DNA of 64,000 bases. Source: an uncultured Caulobacterales bacterium (GTDB taxonomy: Bacteria; Pseudomonadota; Alphaproteobacteria; Caulobacterales; Maricaulaceae). Below the pieces are notes generated by a model. It made no database searches, was not told the DNA's origin, and saw only the letters and a program-made list of their open reading frames with translations. Made by a program: the position numbers and the translations under genes. Position 1 is the first letter of the stretch; each line of letters begins with the position of its first letter. Where the stretch lies: contig CALFUN010000001.1 in NCBI GenBank assembly GCA_937929915.1, positions 1-64,000 of the forward strand, read 5' to 3'. This document shows, piece by piece, positions 1 through 7,537 of the stretch.

Positions 1-69
1 CTCCGTAAAATTCGTAAAGTCTATGTGGCGGCAAAGCCGCGCTTTATCAAGGTTTATAGGTGATAAAAT

Positions 70-585
70 CTATCTACGTTCATATAGCCGCACCGTAAAA
101 GGAAAGTCATCCTTTTCGCCCTGCGGGTGAGATGTTTCAGAGATCATCACCCATTCATCTGCGCGGATGGCGGGGAAATGCGCATCGCCTTCAATCATGG
201 CATCAACTTCGGTAATATACATGCGGTCACAATATTTCATGAGCGACGCATAAAGCTTGGCCCCGCCAATCAGCATAATTTCATCCGCGCCCGTGAGACC
301 CGCCAGTTCATAGCCGCGCCCAATCATTGCGTAGACATCGGTGAAAACCTCGGCTTTGGGCGCTTTATAATTTGGATTGCGGGTCAATACTAAGTTGGGC
401 CGCCCCGGCAAGGGGAACGGCAAACTCTCCCATGTCACGCGGCCCATCAAGACGGGATTACCTAATGTGGTCGCCTTAAAAAACTTCAAATCCGACGATA
501 AGCGCCAAGGCAAATCGCCATCTACGCCAATTACGCCATTACGGGACTTGGCAACAATGAGAGAGAGTTTAGGATTCGTTGTCAT
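70..585 (-). CDS. folA: Dihydrofolate reductase
   Basis: Reduces dihydrofolate to tetrahydrofolate with NADPH in the cytosol, regenerating the cofactor consumed by thymidylate synthase. The 171-residue length is normal for bacterial DHFR. Visible motifs are the substrate loop GVDGDLPW (about 20-27), the acidic catalytic position Asp32 in SSDLKFFK, the NADPH-binding LMGRVTWESLP (46-56) and IGGAKLY (106-112). The start is an ATG with a divergently transcribed transporter 44 bases away. thyA lies 1.2 kb upstream on the same strand. The two genes are adjacent in many bacteria, but here they are separated by a transporter and a repeat-flanked nuclease gene. Family assignment is secure. Confidence 0.97.
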   Translation of the reverse strand: MTTNPKLSLIVAKSRNGVIGVDGDLPWRLSSDLKFFKATTLGNPVLMGRVTWESLPFPLPGRPNLVLTRNPNYKAPKAEVFTDVYAMIGRGYELAGLTGADEIMLIGGAKLYASLMKYCDRMYITEVDAMIEGDAHFPAIRADEWVMISETSHPQGEKDDFPFTVRLYERR

Positions 586-629
586 GGAAATGAGGTTACA
601 GGAACCGCTGCATTCCGTATAGGGAAACC

Positions 630-1172
630 ATGTCCACTTACGCCAAAAAAGAACCGCCTAAAACAAGTCTTAGATATTTCAAATATACGCTCGTCTATAT
701 TCTGCTCATCCCCTTTATCAATTGGAGCTTTACTTGGGCGCCAATGGTGGAACTACCGGGACTGACGGCTTGGGCGTTTAACCCTGTCACAATAGTTACA
801 GGGCTTGTGCTCGTCGTGCGAGACTTCGCCCAGCGCGAGATTGGCCATGAAGTCCTCATCGCTATGGCCATCGCGCTTTTCCTAACTTACGTGACAAGCG
901 GCGGAGCTTTAGCCCTTACTAGCGGCGCAGCCTTCCTGATTTCTGAACTTGTGGATTGGGCCATGTTCACCTTCACAAAGTATAAACTTTCAACCCGTGT
1001 TCTGCTCTCTTCGGCCATCGCCGCGCCTATTGACACCACCGCCTTTCTCTATGGCGCGAGCTTTATTCGCGACGCGCAATTCACCGTGCCCAATGTCGTT
1101 ATGTCCGTCGGCGGAAAAATGTTCGGCGCAGTCATCATTTGGTGGCTGATTAGGCGAAGGCTGGAGCAATAA
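630..1172 (+). CDS. VUT-family membrane transporter (queuosine-precursor-transporter-like)
   Basis: A 180-residue protein with about five or six hydrophobic segments, typical of the VUT family (PF02592), whose characterised member YhhQ imports queuosine precursors. The diagnostic stretch is VVRDFAQREIGHE (about 63-75), followed by a helix-rich core containing ISELVDWAMF and a late APIDTTAFLYGASF segment. The ATG is preceded by AGGGAAA at a suitable distance. It is transcribed away from folA. The substrate cannot be told from sequence: queuine or preQ precursors are the family precedent, but short VUT proteins also include uncharacterised members. No queuosine biosynthesis gene is seen in the window. 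Confidence 0.75.
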   Translation: MSTYAKKEPPKTSLRYFKYTLVYILLIPFINWSFTWAPMVELPGLTAWAFNPVTIVTGLVLVVRDFAQREIGHEVLIAMAIALFLTYVTSGGALALTSGAAFLISELVDWAMFTFTKYKLSTRVLLSSAIAAPIDTTAFLYGASFIRDAQFTVPNVVMSVGGKMFGAVIIWWLIRRRLEQ

Positions 1173-1178
1173 AGACAA

Positions 1179-1308
1179 TGTCATTCCGACACACGGCGAA
1201 GCCGTGACGGAACCCATGCCTTAAATATAGCGTCTAACGAAAAATCGTATTTAGGCGAGATAGCAAGACATGGGTACTGTCAATGCTTCGTATTGTGTCG
1301 GTATGACA
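1179..1308. repeat. REP-like palindrome pair, left of GIY-YIG gene
   Basis: Two 43-base palindromic elements in opposite orientation, at 1179-1221 and 1266-1308, with a 44-base spacer. Each folds into an inner stem (CACGGC/GCCGTG around a GAA/TTC loop, or CAATGC/GTATTG in the diverged copy) and an outer 5-bp stem (TTCCG/CGGAA or TACTG/CGGTA). Stem changes are compensated on both sides, so the structure is maintained. A matching pair lies on the other side of the nuclease gene at 1652-1788. Confidence 0.85.
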
Positions 1309-1333
1309 AGACTTATAGAGTTTTGCCAAGAAC

Positions 1334-1633
1334 CTAATCCAATGTATGATACAATTCAGACCAATTAGGATTATCTTTTTCTATCAGCTTAACGCGATAA
1401 GCTCGCGTTTTTGATTTAATCAGTTTTTCACAATCAATCGCGGTTTCAGCACTTTCAAATTGCTCAAAGTAAACGGGCCGCGTGATGTTATATTTTGCCG
1501 TATGGCTTTTGGAATGAATTTTGTTTTTATGTTCCCAAACTCGCCCCGAGAGGTCGCTCGTCAGGCCCGTGTAGATAGAGCCATTTTTATAACTGGCCAT
1601 GATATAGACGAAAAATTGCTTTTCATTTATCAT
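1334..1633 (-). CDS. GIY-YIG nuclease domain protein
   Basis: A 99-residue single-domain GIY-YIG endonuclease-like protein of the small UPF0213/YhbQ-like type. The motif appears as FVYIMASYKNGSIYTGLTSDL (N-terminal, split VYI...IYTG), followed by the conserved Arg in SGRVWEHKN and a Glu in the RPVYFEQFESAETAI region. The ATG at 1633 is chosen over an upstream in-frame start because the extra 14 codons lie inside a palindromic repeat. The gene stands alone, bracketed by REP-like pairs at 1179-1308 and 1652-1788. Its role is unknown; it may cut or mobilise the repeats, by analogy with RAYT transposases, but that is inference. Confidence 0.85.
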   Translation of the reverse strand: MINEKQFFVYIMASYKNGSIYTGLTSDLSGRVWEHKNKIHSKSHTAKYNITRPVYFEQFESAETAIDCEKLIKSKTRAYRVKLIEKDNPNWSELYHTLD

Positions 1634-1651
1634 AGAGATTTTGTCTTTCTC

Positions 1652-1788
1652 TTGATACCGACCCAATGTTTGCACGGAAACACAAGCTAGTACCCACGTC
1701 TAATTTATGCACCTTAGCACGAATTTTTATCTTGTTGAGATATCAAGGCATGGGTCCCGTCACGGCTTCGCCGTGTGTCGGGATGACA
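1652..1788. repeat. REP-like palindrome pair, right of GIY-YIG gene
   Basis: A second pair matching the left one. A diverged copy lies at about 1652-1700, with recognisable ATACCGAC and AGTACCCACGTCT ends. A well preserved 43-base copy lies at 1746-1788 and is the inverse of 1179-1221 with two mismatches. The gap between the copies is 45 bases, close to the 44 in the left pair. The segment 1738-1788 is also a direct repeat of 1258-1308, including flanking GAGATA.CAAG, so the whole unit is repeated on both sides of the gene. Confidence 0.8.
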
Positions 1789-1805
1789 TAACTTGTATTA
1801 AGTAT

Positions 1806-2600
1806 CTAAACCGCAACCTTCCCCGCAATATGCGGATGCGCCTCATAACCAAATATCTTCACATCGGCATAGGTGAAGTCATAAATGCTCTTCACATCCT
1901 TATTCAGCTTCAAGCGCGGCAGCGGCTTGGGCTCGCGCGATAGCTGCTCCTTCACCTGTTCAAAATGATTGGAGTAAATATGGGCGTCTCCAAAGGTGTG
2001 GACGAAATCTCCGACTTTTAACCCGCAAACTTGCGCAATCATATGGGTGAGCAGCGCATAGCTCGCGATGTTAAAGGGCACACCAAGGAAGATATCGGCG
2101 CTGCGTTGATAGAGCTGACAGCTAAGTTTTCCATCCGCCACAAAAAACTGAAACAGGCAATGACAAGGCGGCAGGGCCATATCATCGACATCGGCGGGAT
2201 TCCAGGCGCTGACGATATGACGGCGGGAATGAGGATTGTTTTTAATGGCATTGATGACCTTATCAACCTGGTCAATCACCGCGCCATCTGGCCCTTCCCA
2301 GCGCCGCCATTGTTTCCCATAAACAGGGCCAAGGTCGCCATTTTCATCGGCCCATTCATCCCAAATGCGAACGCCATTCTCTTTAAGGTATTTGATATTG
2401 GTATCCCCTGCGAGGAACCAGATGAGCTCATGGACGATAGATTTTTTGTGCAACTTTTTAGTCGTGACCATCGGGAAGCCTTTGGACAGGTCAAAGCGCA
2501 TTTGATAGCCAAACACCCCGCGCGTGCCAGTTCCTGTACGATCCATACGGTCCGTGCCGTTTTCCATAACATGAGAAAGAAGGTCGAGATATTGCTGCAT
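1806..2600 (-). CDS. thyA: Thymidylate synthase
   Basis: Converts dUMP and methylenetetrahydrofolate to dTMP and dihydrofolate, which folA then recycles. The 264-residue length and register match the E. coli enzyme: the phosphate-binding loop DRTGTGT is at 20-26 and the nucleophile is Cys146 in PPCHC. The folate/dUMP segment [17 protein letters not shown] (about 166-182) and the C-terminal [10 protein letters not shown] are intact. The ATG start is supported by the conserved N-terminal MQQYLDLL. It lies on the same strand as folA with the transporter/nuclease segment between them. Confidence 0.98.
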   Translation of the reverse strand: MQQYLDLLSHVMENGTDRMDRTGTGTRGVFGYQMRFDLSKGFPMVTTKKLHKKSIVHELIWFLAGDTNIKYLKENGVRIWDEWADENGDLGPVYGKQWRRWEGPDGAVIDQVDKVINAIKNNPHSRRHIVSAWNPADVDDMALPPCHCLFQFFVADGKLSCQLYQRSADIFLGVPFNIASYALLTHMIAQVCGLKVGDFVHTFGDAHIYSNHFEQVKEQLSREPKPLPRLKLNKDVKSIYDFTYADVKIFGYEAHPHIAGKVAV

Positions 2601-2642
2601 ACAAAGTCTCTAAACGCTTTTTAGCGATTCGGAAAACGCTGC

Positions 2643-3770
2643 TTAGAGTTCATCCACAACTGCGAGCATCGCGTCCAGCACCGCCGCACCCAAATCCGCA
2701 CTACGGTCAGGGCTCCAACCAAATTCAGCGTCGGAGGCATTGGCATTATCCTTGAACGGCATCTCTAAAGTCATAGCAAGGCAATCATAGGCATGGGCCG
2801 TATAATTGGTGCACATGGTGAGATTGGCTTTGCCGGGGGCCGTTAAAGGATAGCCGTGCTCGGTCTGAAAGTCTGGCGAGGCCGTTTTATAGGCTGACAG
2901 AAACGCCGCGAGATTATCGGCTTGTTTTTGCGTGTAACCCGGAATCCCTTCGGCACCTGCGATAAAATTATAAGGCAAGCTTTCATCGCCGTGCACATCA
3001 AGACAAAGATCAGGCTTAGCCGCATCCATCGCTTTGATGGTGTGATAAACTTCGGGCGCGGATTGTATGGTCGCCACGCCCCATTCGCGGTTCAGATTAG
3101 CCCCTGTTTCATTGGTGCGCAGGTTCCCGTTACGCCCACCATCAGGACACATATTCGGCACGATATGGAAAGTGGCTTTCTCGCGAAGCGCCATAGAGAC
3201 CTCATCTTCATCATCGAGCAGCCGCGATAAAAACCCTTCCATCCACCATTCTGCCATAGTCTCGCCGGGATGTTGACGCGCAATGACCCAGATGGTTTTT
3301 CCGCCTGTCCCAACAGAGAGGCAATCCATATCTTGGCCTTGAACGCTTTGGCCTAAAATTCGTAAAGACACATCCTTATGCATTGCGGCTTCAGCCACGA
3401 CATTAGCATGGCGATCCATTGGGTAAGGTGCAAAGTAAGCGTAATACACACTGTCATGCTCGGGCGTATGCTCAATAATGAGCTGACCTTCTACATAGCT
3501 TGTGCTATCCACCCGAAACCACGTCTCGCGGTCATAGCTGGCACAAGCGCGATAACCGTCCCACCCGCCTGTAAAAGCGGCATCTTTGGCATTTTCCAAA
3601 ACCATTTTTAACGGCTGACCTTTTGCGCCGCTAACACGGTAATAAAACCATTGGAAAAAATCAGAATTATTGTCGGGGCGAATAGCCAGCCGAATATCGG
3701 ACGGATCTTTCGCGTCGCGGACAATGATGTTTCCACCATCAAAGGCAGAGCTTATGTTTAAATTTATCAT
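2643..3770 (-). CDS. M14-family zinc carboxypeptidase (cytosolic-carboxypeptidase type)
   Basis: A 375-residue metallocarboxypeptidase with an N-terminal beta-sandwich-like domain (about 1-120) followed by the M14 catalytic domain. Zinc ligands are visible as H167 and E170 in RQHPGE and as H260 in LDVHGDE. The substrate-binding Asn-Arg is in ANLNREW and the catalytic Glu346 is in TLEMPF. This domain layout resembles the bacterial and eukaryotic cytosolic carboxypeptidases that trim C-terminal acidic residues. No signal peptide is seen, so a cytosolic place is likely. The gene lies between thyA and the arginine pair with no tight coupling to either. The natural substrate is unknown. Confidence 0.88.
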   Translation of the reverse strand: MINLNISSAFDGGNIIVRDAKDPSDIRLAIRPDNNSDFFQWFYYRVSGAKGQPLKMVLENAKDAAFTGGWDGYRACASYDRETWFRVDSTSYVEGQLIIEHTPEHDSVYYAYFAPYPMDRHANVVAEAAMHKDVSLRILGQSVQGQDMDCLSVGTGGKTIWVIARQHPGETMAEWWMEGFLSRLLDDEDEVSMALREKATFHIVPNMCPDGGRNGNLRTNETGANLNREWGVATIQSAPEVYHTIKAMDAAKPDLCLDVHGDESLPYNFIAGAEGIPGYTQKQADNLAAFLSAYKTASPDFQTEHGYPLTAPGKANLTMCTNYTAHAYDCLAMTLEMPFKDNANASDAEFGWSPDRSADLGAAVLDAMLAVVDEL

Positions 3771-3865
3771 AGGTAAGTCTGTTTTTTAAAGCCCGAATCT
3801 ACTGATTAACTCCGCTTAGTCCTGCGCCGACTCCCCGTCAACAACCTCACTCTGAAACACTATGG

Positions 3866-5008
3866 CTATATGTGTTCAAAATCATCAGGCGCAGAAGCTG
3901 CAGCTATTATCGCGCCCGGCACTTCGGGGGCGTCGAGGCCCTTCCAAAATACGCGCCATTGACCGTTAATCTGCATGCCGTCACAGCTCCCCATATACCA
4001 CTCATTAAAGGGGTTCTCCATGCGCGAGCGCCAAAAAAAGACTGGAATATCTGCGCACATCATATCCCAAATGTCGCGGGCAATGCCCTCACCTTGCGCA
4101 GCCTTGGACACCCAAAATTTTGAGAGATATGGCAAGCCTGCAAGCTGCGTAAATATAGCCCCGCCGCGATAACTTTCCTCAATGAATCCTTTATGTATTT
4201 TACTTCGTAAAAATATGGGCTTAATGGGTTTATTAAACGCCTCCTCTATCGAAGCTTTTAATCTAGCCTTATCGGTTCTCGCTAAGGTGGGTGTCGTCAT
4301 TATGGGCGCAGCGCGACGCAACATGGTTCCCGAGCCTTTTGTTGTGAAGAGTTCAGCCAAGAGGTTGAGCGGAGAAGCCATCACATAGACAGCTTGATTG
4401 CCTTTTTCTTTTGCAAGGTCTTTTACCAAGCTAATGAAACGAGATTGTCCTAGCGTCAGCTCATCAGGATTTAACGTCTCTTCCAATGTGTCAATATTAA
4501 CAAAGGATAGACGTTCATCCCCGCGGCTCAGCCCGCCAGACGGTTGCAGAAAAATAACTTTATTAGGCTTTAGCTCCGTGACTATCTTTTGCAGGCTCAT
4601 CTTGCTGCGCCGCTCAACCATTTCCAAAATAGGTATGATGCCTTTTCGGGCTTTTTGTCGAACCTCAGGAATAAGTTGATAGCTGGCTGTGTTCAGCTTA
4701 GCGGTTTTAACGGAGGCTTGCTCTAAATCTTTTGCTAGTCGCTGCGCCTGAAATTTTACGGATGTGCGGTCATCATCAAGCGCACCCACCAGCAAGACGG
4801 GCGAAAGCTCCAAATCCGACAAAATTTTCAAATTAGAAATCAACGCTTCTAGCAAAGGGTTCTTCAAACAGCGCGGATCAATCACAATCAAGGCAAAGCG
4901 TTCAGCCTCTTGCGCGGCAAAGAGTTCTGCATAAAACTTTGCCTCTTTCGTCGCGCCAATAGCTGAGAGACTGCGCAGCACTGTGTCTCTTATGGCTGGC
5001 CCGCTCAT
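3866..5008 (-). CDS. N-acetylglutamate synthase (degenerate kinase domain plus NAT domain)
   Basis: Probably makes N-acetylglutamate from glutamate and acetyl-CoA, the first step of arginine synthesis. Residues 1 to about 230 form an amino-acid-kinase fold, still recognisable from LAELFTTKGSGTML (217-230), but the usual N-terminal kinase lysine and glycine motif is replaced by LIVIDPRCL (40-48). Residues about 235-370 are a NAGS-type acetyltransferase (formerly DUF619): the CoA loop QGEG is at 305-308, followed by FFWRSRMENPFNEWY and WRVFWKG. Bifunctional synthase/kinases of this layout are known in Maricaulis and Xanthomonas; this 380-residue version looks synthase-only. It overlaps the upstream deacetylase gene by four bases, so the two are translationally coupled. 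Confidence 0.8.
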   Translation of the reverse strand: MSGPAIRDTVLRSLSAIGATKEAKFYAELFAAQEAERFALIVIDPRCLKNPLLEALISNLKILSDLELSPVLLVGALDDDRTSVKFQAQRLAKDLEQASVKTAKLNTASYQLIPEVRQKARKGIIPILEMVERRSKMSLQKIVTELKPNKVIFLQPSGGLSRGDERLSFVNIDTLEETLNPDELTLGQSRFISLVKDLAKEKGNQAVYVMASPLNLLAELFTTKGSGTMLRRAAPIMTTPTLARTDKARLKASIEEAFNKPIKPIFLRSKIHKGFIEESYRGGAIFTQLAGLPYLSKFWVSKAAQGEGIARDIWDMMCADIPVFFWRSRMENPFNEWYMGSCDGMQINGQWRVFWKGLDAPEVPGAIIAAASAPDDFEHI

Positions 5009-6102
5009 GGCATAAGTCCCGACAGGGCTCGGCCATAGGCCTTTGTAGCAGTGATAAGATGCGCCTCACTGACATATTCATTCGGCTTATGGGCCTGTTC
5101 AACATCGCCGGGCCCGTAAACCACGACATTTAAGCCCGCTTCGGACAGCATTGCCGCCTCAGTCCAATAAGGTAAATCCACGATAGGTGTATTTTCAAAA
5201 ACGGGTTTAAAACTTTGCGGGTTTTGCGAGTCAAAAGGTTCAAAGGCCACAATTGTGTCCATAACCGCCTCTGGCGTGACATCACGGGCAATACGGAGCA
5301 TATCCTCGCGCCGCGCGGCGACATTATCTCCAGGCGGCGGTCTCATAGACGCCCAAAGCTTTGAACGCGTCGGAATGACATTATAGGACCCATCATTTTC
5401 GATATCGCCAATGTTTAGACATAGGCCTTTATAAGGGGCGTTCCCAAACCCACGATGAACATCCCCATAGTCACCCCAAGCTGCGGCTAATCTCGCGGCT
5501 TGCAGTAAGGGCCGCTCCGTCACATCGGCCAATGAGCTATGCCCGCCTTTTCCTGTAAAAAGTGCATTCATCGCAAGCATTCCACGATGGCGCCGCCCAA
5601 CCTCACAACAGGTCGGCTCACAGACAATGGCCGATTTTGCGCCGCCATAATGTCCGCGTTTAATCACCGCTGGCATAACTTCGCTGCCATGTTCTTCATC
5701 GCCCGAGAAAAGAATAGCGACATCCTTGGGCTTAAGGGTTTCCATTGCGCCCAATATGCAAGCCGCAGCACCTTTAATATCGCTTGTTCCGAGGCCGATG
5801 ACGTTCCCATTGCCGCGTTTCATATGCAGCGGATCAGATATCCACCCCTCCCCGCTGGGCACTGTATCAATATGCACATTCAGCAAGATTTTGGGGTCTC
5901 CCCACCGCGCCATGACATAACCGCTTTCTGTTTTCCCGCGAGAGCGCGTAACCCGCTCAACGATAATTTCATCAGGGTTATGCGAAGCCAAAGCCCCACG
6001 CAGAAACTCGACACAGGCCATCTCATCACCTGAGCCGTTACGCGTATCAAATGCGACTAACTTTTCTAGCCATGATAAAATTTGCAGTAAGTTATGGGTA
6101 AT
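5005..6102 (-). CDS. argE: Acetylornithine deacetylase-type M20 peptidase
   Basis: A zinc hydrolase that probably removes acetyl from N-acetylornithine or a related acyl amino acid in arginine synthesis. Motifs are VHIDTVP (metal His and catalytic Asp), GTSDIKG (bridging Asp), SGDEEHGS (catalytic Glu) and CEPT. The first in-frame ATG is at 6021, but the 27 upstream codons read ILSWLEKLVAFDTRNGSGDE, exactly the expected M20 N-terminus. No ATG, GTG or TTG is found there. An ATT at 6100-6102 lies six bases after AGGAG, so ATT initiation is proposed, giving 365 residues. It overlaps the synthase gene by four bases. The specific substrate (acetylornithine versus acetylcitrulline or others) is not proven. 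Confidence 0.82.
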   Translation of the reverse strand: MTHNLLQILSWLEKLVAFDTRNGSGDEMACVEFLRGALASHNPDEIIVERVTRSRGKTESGYVMARWGDPKILLNVHIDTVPSGEGWISDPLHMKRGNGNVIGLGTSDIKGAAACILGAMETLKPKDVAILFSGDEEHGSEVMPAVIKRGHYGGAKSAIVCEPTCCEVGRRHRGMLAMNALFTGKGGHSSLADVTERPLLQAARLAAAWGDYGDVHRGFGNAPYKGLCLNIGDIENDGSYNVIPTRSKLWASMRPPPGDNVAARREDMLRIARDVTPEAVMDTIVAFEPFDSQNPQSFKPVFENTPIVDLPYWTEAAMLSEAGLNVVVYGPGDVEQAHKPNEYVSEAHLITATKAYGRALSGLMP

Positions 6103-6229
6103 CGGGAACTCCTAATAGGGAATCATTATAAACGCATTACCGTTACATCCAAGCATCACATGTTAAAAATGTGGCTACTCTTCATAAACCCTCGACATGG
6201 TTAGATAAAATTTGACCTTGAAAACAGAG

Positions 6230-6244
6230 TTAAGACAGGATTAA
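6230..6244. promoter_or_regulatory. Putative CtrA box upstream of DUF2853 gene
   Basis: TTAA-N7-TTAA (spacer GACAGGA), the consensus bound by the cell-cycle regulator CtrA in Caulobacter relatives. It ends 33 bases before the DUF2853 start, where it would overlap a promoter. Binding is inference. Confidence 0.5.
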
Positions 6245-6277
6245 GAATAGCTATTAGCTAATTGTGTGGAGGAAAGT

Positions 6278-6574
6278 ATGGCTAAAGCAGTAGACTATAT
6301 GGATGATGTAAAACGCTACGATACAGACGCAGATGAAGACGCCATCCAGAAAATTTGTAACTATCTCGGCGTTGCGCTCTTGAATAAAGATGCATCGCTT
6401 GTCTCTTGTTCAGACGAAACGGAGCGCAATCGCGTGCGTGACGGTTATTGCGCCAAAAAACTAAGCATGGACACAGCCGCAGCAGAAGCCGCTATTGAGG
6501 CTGTCTGTCAGCAAATGAAGAGCGACAAGTTTAAACAGCGTGTCACATTCTATCACCTACTAACAAAACAGTAG
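6278..6574 (+). CDS. DUF2853 family protein
   Basis: A 98-residue, small soluble protein of the DUF2853 family, common in Alphaproteobacteria and without assigned function. Recognisable features are the N-terminal DYMDDVKRYD and the helical segment KKLSMDTAAAEAAIEAVCQQM near the C-terminus. The ATG at 6278 is chosen because GGAGGAAAG precedes it at ideal spacing; an upstream GTG would cover the ribosome-binding site. It is monocistronic: a terminator follows at 6612-6640 and a putative CtrA box sits just upstream. Function cannot be inferred from context, although cell-cycle control is suggested by the box. Confidence 0.85.
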   Translation: MAKAVDYMDDVKRYDTDADEDAIQKICNYLGVALLNKDASLVSCSDETERNRVRDGYCAKKLSMDTAAAEAAIEAVCQQMKSDKFKQRVTFYHLLTKQ

Positions 6575-6611
6575 ATTCAATATTAAAATAACTGACTCCC
6601 ATCAGTTTGAG

Positions 6612-6640
6612 GGTCACGTCTTTGGAGGTGGCCTTTTTTA
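6612..6640 (+). terminator. Rho-independent terminator after DUF2853 gene
   Basis: GGTCAC (6612-6617) pairs with GTGGCC (6628-6633) with one G-T pair, followed by six T residues. It separates the DUF2853 gene from the ssrA promoter. Confidence 0.65.
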
Positions 6641-6669
6641 TTGGAATCTTAGGCGCGAGCCCCTATATA
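6641..6669 (+). promoter_or_regulatory. Putative sigma-70-type promoter of ssrA
   Basis: TTGGAA (6641-6646) and TATATA (6664-6669) are separated by 17 bases, placing the transcription start near 6676, just upstream of the tmRNA acceptor piece. Confidence 0.55.
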
Positions 6670-6675
6670 GAGTAA

Positions 6676-7000
6676 GCTAGCTTGCTAGCTATGATGATAA
6701 ACGCGCTTGTAATAAGCGGACTGGACCCGGGGGCGGTACCCGGCGGCTCCACCATAAGCACACTGATTTCGGTGTGTTTTTGATGGGGCCGAAATAGGAT
6801 CGACAGACGTCTAAAGAAGTTAGCTTTCATCCGATTTGGTATCGTTAAATGCCTAATTTTAGTAATTGCAAATGACAATTCTAATGAAGAGTTCGCTCTC
6901 GCCGCCTAAGCAGCGCGATCAACTCGCACTTTAACTCCTAGGCCGTCATACGCCTAGGCGGGCTTCGGTAGGTAGCTGGCAACAGAAACCTACCACTTTT
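6676..7000 (+). ncRNA. ssrA: tmRNA, circularly permuted two-piece form
   Basis: Rescues stalled ribosomes and tags their products for proteolysis. The gene is permuted. The acceptor piece comes first and contains a T-arm (CCGGG/CCCGG around a 7-base loop, 6727-6743), the acceptor strand CGGCTCC (6744-6750) and ACCA (6751-6754). A 30-base spacer follows, then the coding piece starting at GGGGCCG (6785-6791). The two strands form a 7-bp acceptor stem with the alanine-identity G-U at the third pair. The tag ORF begins at GCA 6868 and encodes ANDNSNEEFALAA with stop at 6907-6909, very like the Caulobacter tag. A CCTAGGC/GCCTAGG hairpin and a final GGTAGGT/ACCTACC hairpin (6967-6994) close the molecule. 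Ends are approximate. Confidence 0.95.
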
Positions 7001-7094
7001 CTTGTTATCTTTCCTTGAAACATCCAGATGTCGCCTCGAAAGCGAGGCTCGCGCTACGTTAAAATCAATCAGCGATTAATTTTGGGCACTGCAC

Positions 7095-7119
7095 GCTGGC
7101 AACAGAAACCTACCACTTT
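7095..7119 (+). repeat. Direct copy of ssrA tail (attachment-site-like)
   Basis: A 25-base exact copy of 6975-6999, beginning GCTGGCAACAGAAACC, placed 120 bases downstream. The original copy is the right half of the terminal hairpin of ssrA. tmRNA genes are classic integration targets, so this could be an att scar; no integrase is seen nearby. Confidence 0.7.
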
Positions 7120-7198
7120 AAAGCTTTGAGAGACATGTGCTACATGTTTTGTTAAAATCACTGTATAGCAATATTTAAAATGTAAATAGGTTAAAGCC

Positions 7199-7537
7199 AT
7201 GCGCAGATCAAAATCTGAAATTTCTGATGAAAGTGATGCGCTAAAACAAAATCCATTACTTTCAGACATCACAAGAACAGTGCAGCTAAATGACATAGCA
7301 AAACCGCTATCCGAGCTTATCCAATCCATAGAAGGTATAGATGCGTTCGATATTCTGATTAAAACTGATGATAACGACATTGCTGCAGTTGTTATCGATG
7401 CTGCAGCTTATAATTTTCTATTGAAAAAAACCGAAGAAGCAGAAGATAAGCATTACGAAAGTCAGGATTATGAGAACTACACAGGCGAAGAAATATCCCT
7501 AGAAGACTTACTAAAAGATACAAAGGAAGAAAAATAA
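7199..7537 (+). CDS. Phd/YefM-like antitoxin candidate
   Basis: A 112-residue acidic protein. The centre (about 25-75), with VQLNDIAKPLSELIQ and DILIKTDDNDIAAVVIDAAAY, resembles the N-terminal DNA-binding fold of Phd/YefM antitoxins; the C-terminal 40 residues are strongly acidic (SLEDLLKDTKEEK), as expected of a toxin-binding tail. It is the first of three closely spaced frames, the last of which is a broken RelE-type toxin. Its stop codon overlaps the inferred start of the second frame. The region is AT-rich compared with its neighbours, consistent with recent acquisition. The family call rests on pattern recognition only. Confidence 0.55.
   Translation: MRRSKSEISDESDALKQNPLLSDITRTVQLNDIAKPLSELIQSIEGIDAFDILIKTDDNDIAAVVIDAAAYNFLLKKTEEAEDKHYESQDYENYTGEEISLEDLLKDTKEEK

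Noticed and set aside
1-69. GCGGC/GCCGC hairpin at the left edge as the folA terminator
   Set aside because: The stem is only five pairs and no T-run follows on the folA strand.
2031-2624. 197-codon ORF opposite thyA
   Set aside because: Shadow of the fully conserved thymidylate synthase frame; no protein family seen.
6663-6878. 71-codon ORF on the minus strand across ssrA
   Set aside because: It is antisense to the tmRNA acceptor piece, spacer and the first part of the coding piece; such ORFs are a recurrent false call over permuted tmRNA.
7018-7060. GCCTCG/CGAGGC hairpin between the ssrA repeats as another REP element
   Set aside because: It lacks the GTCAT ends and outer stem of the other palindromes, and no T-run follows to make it a terminator.
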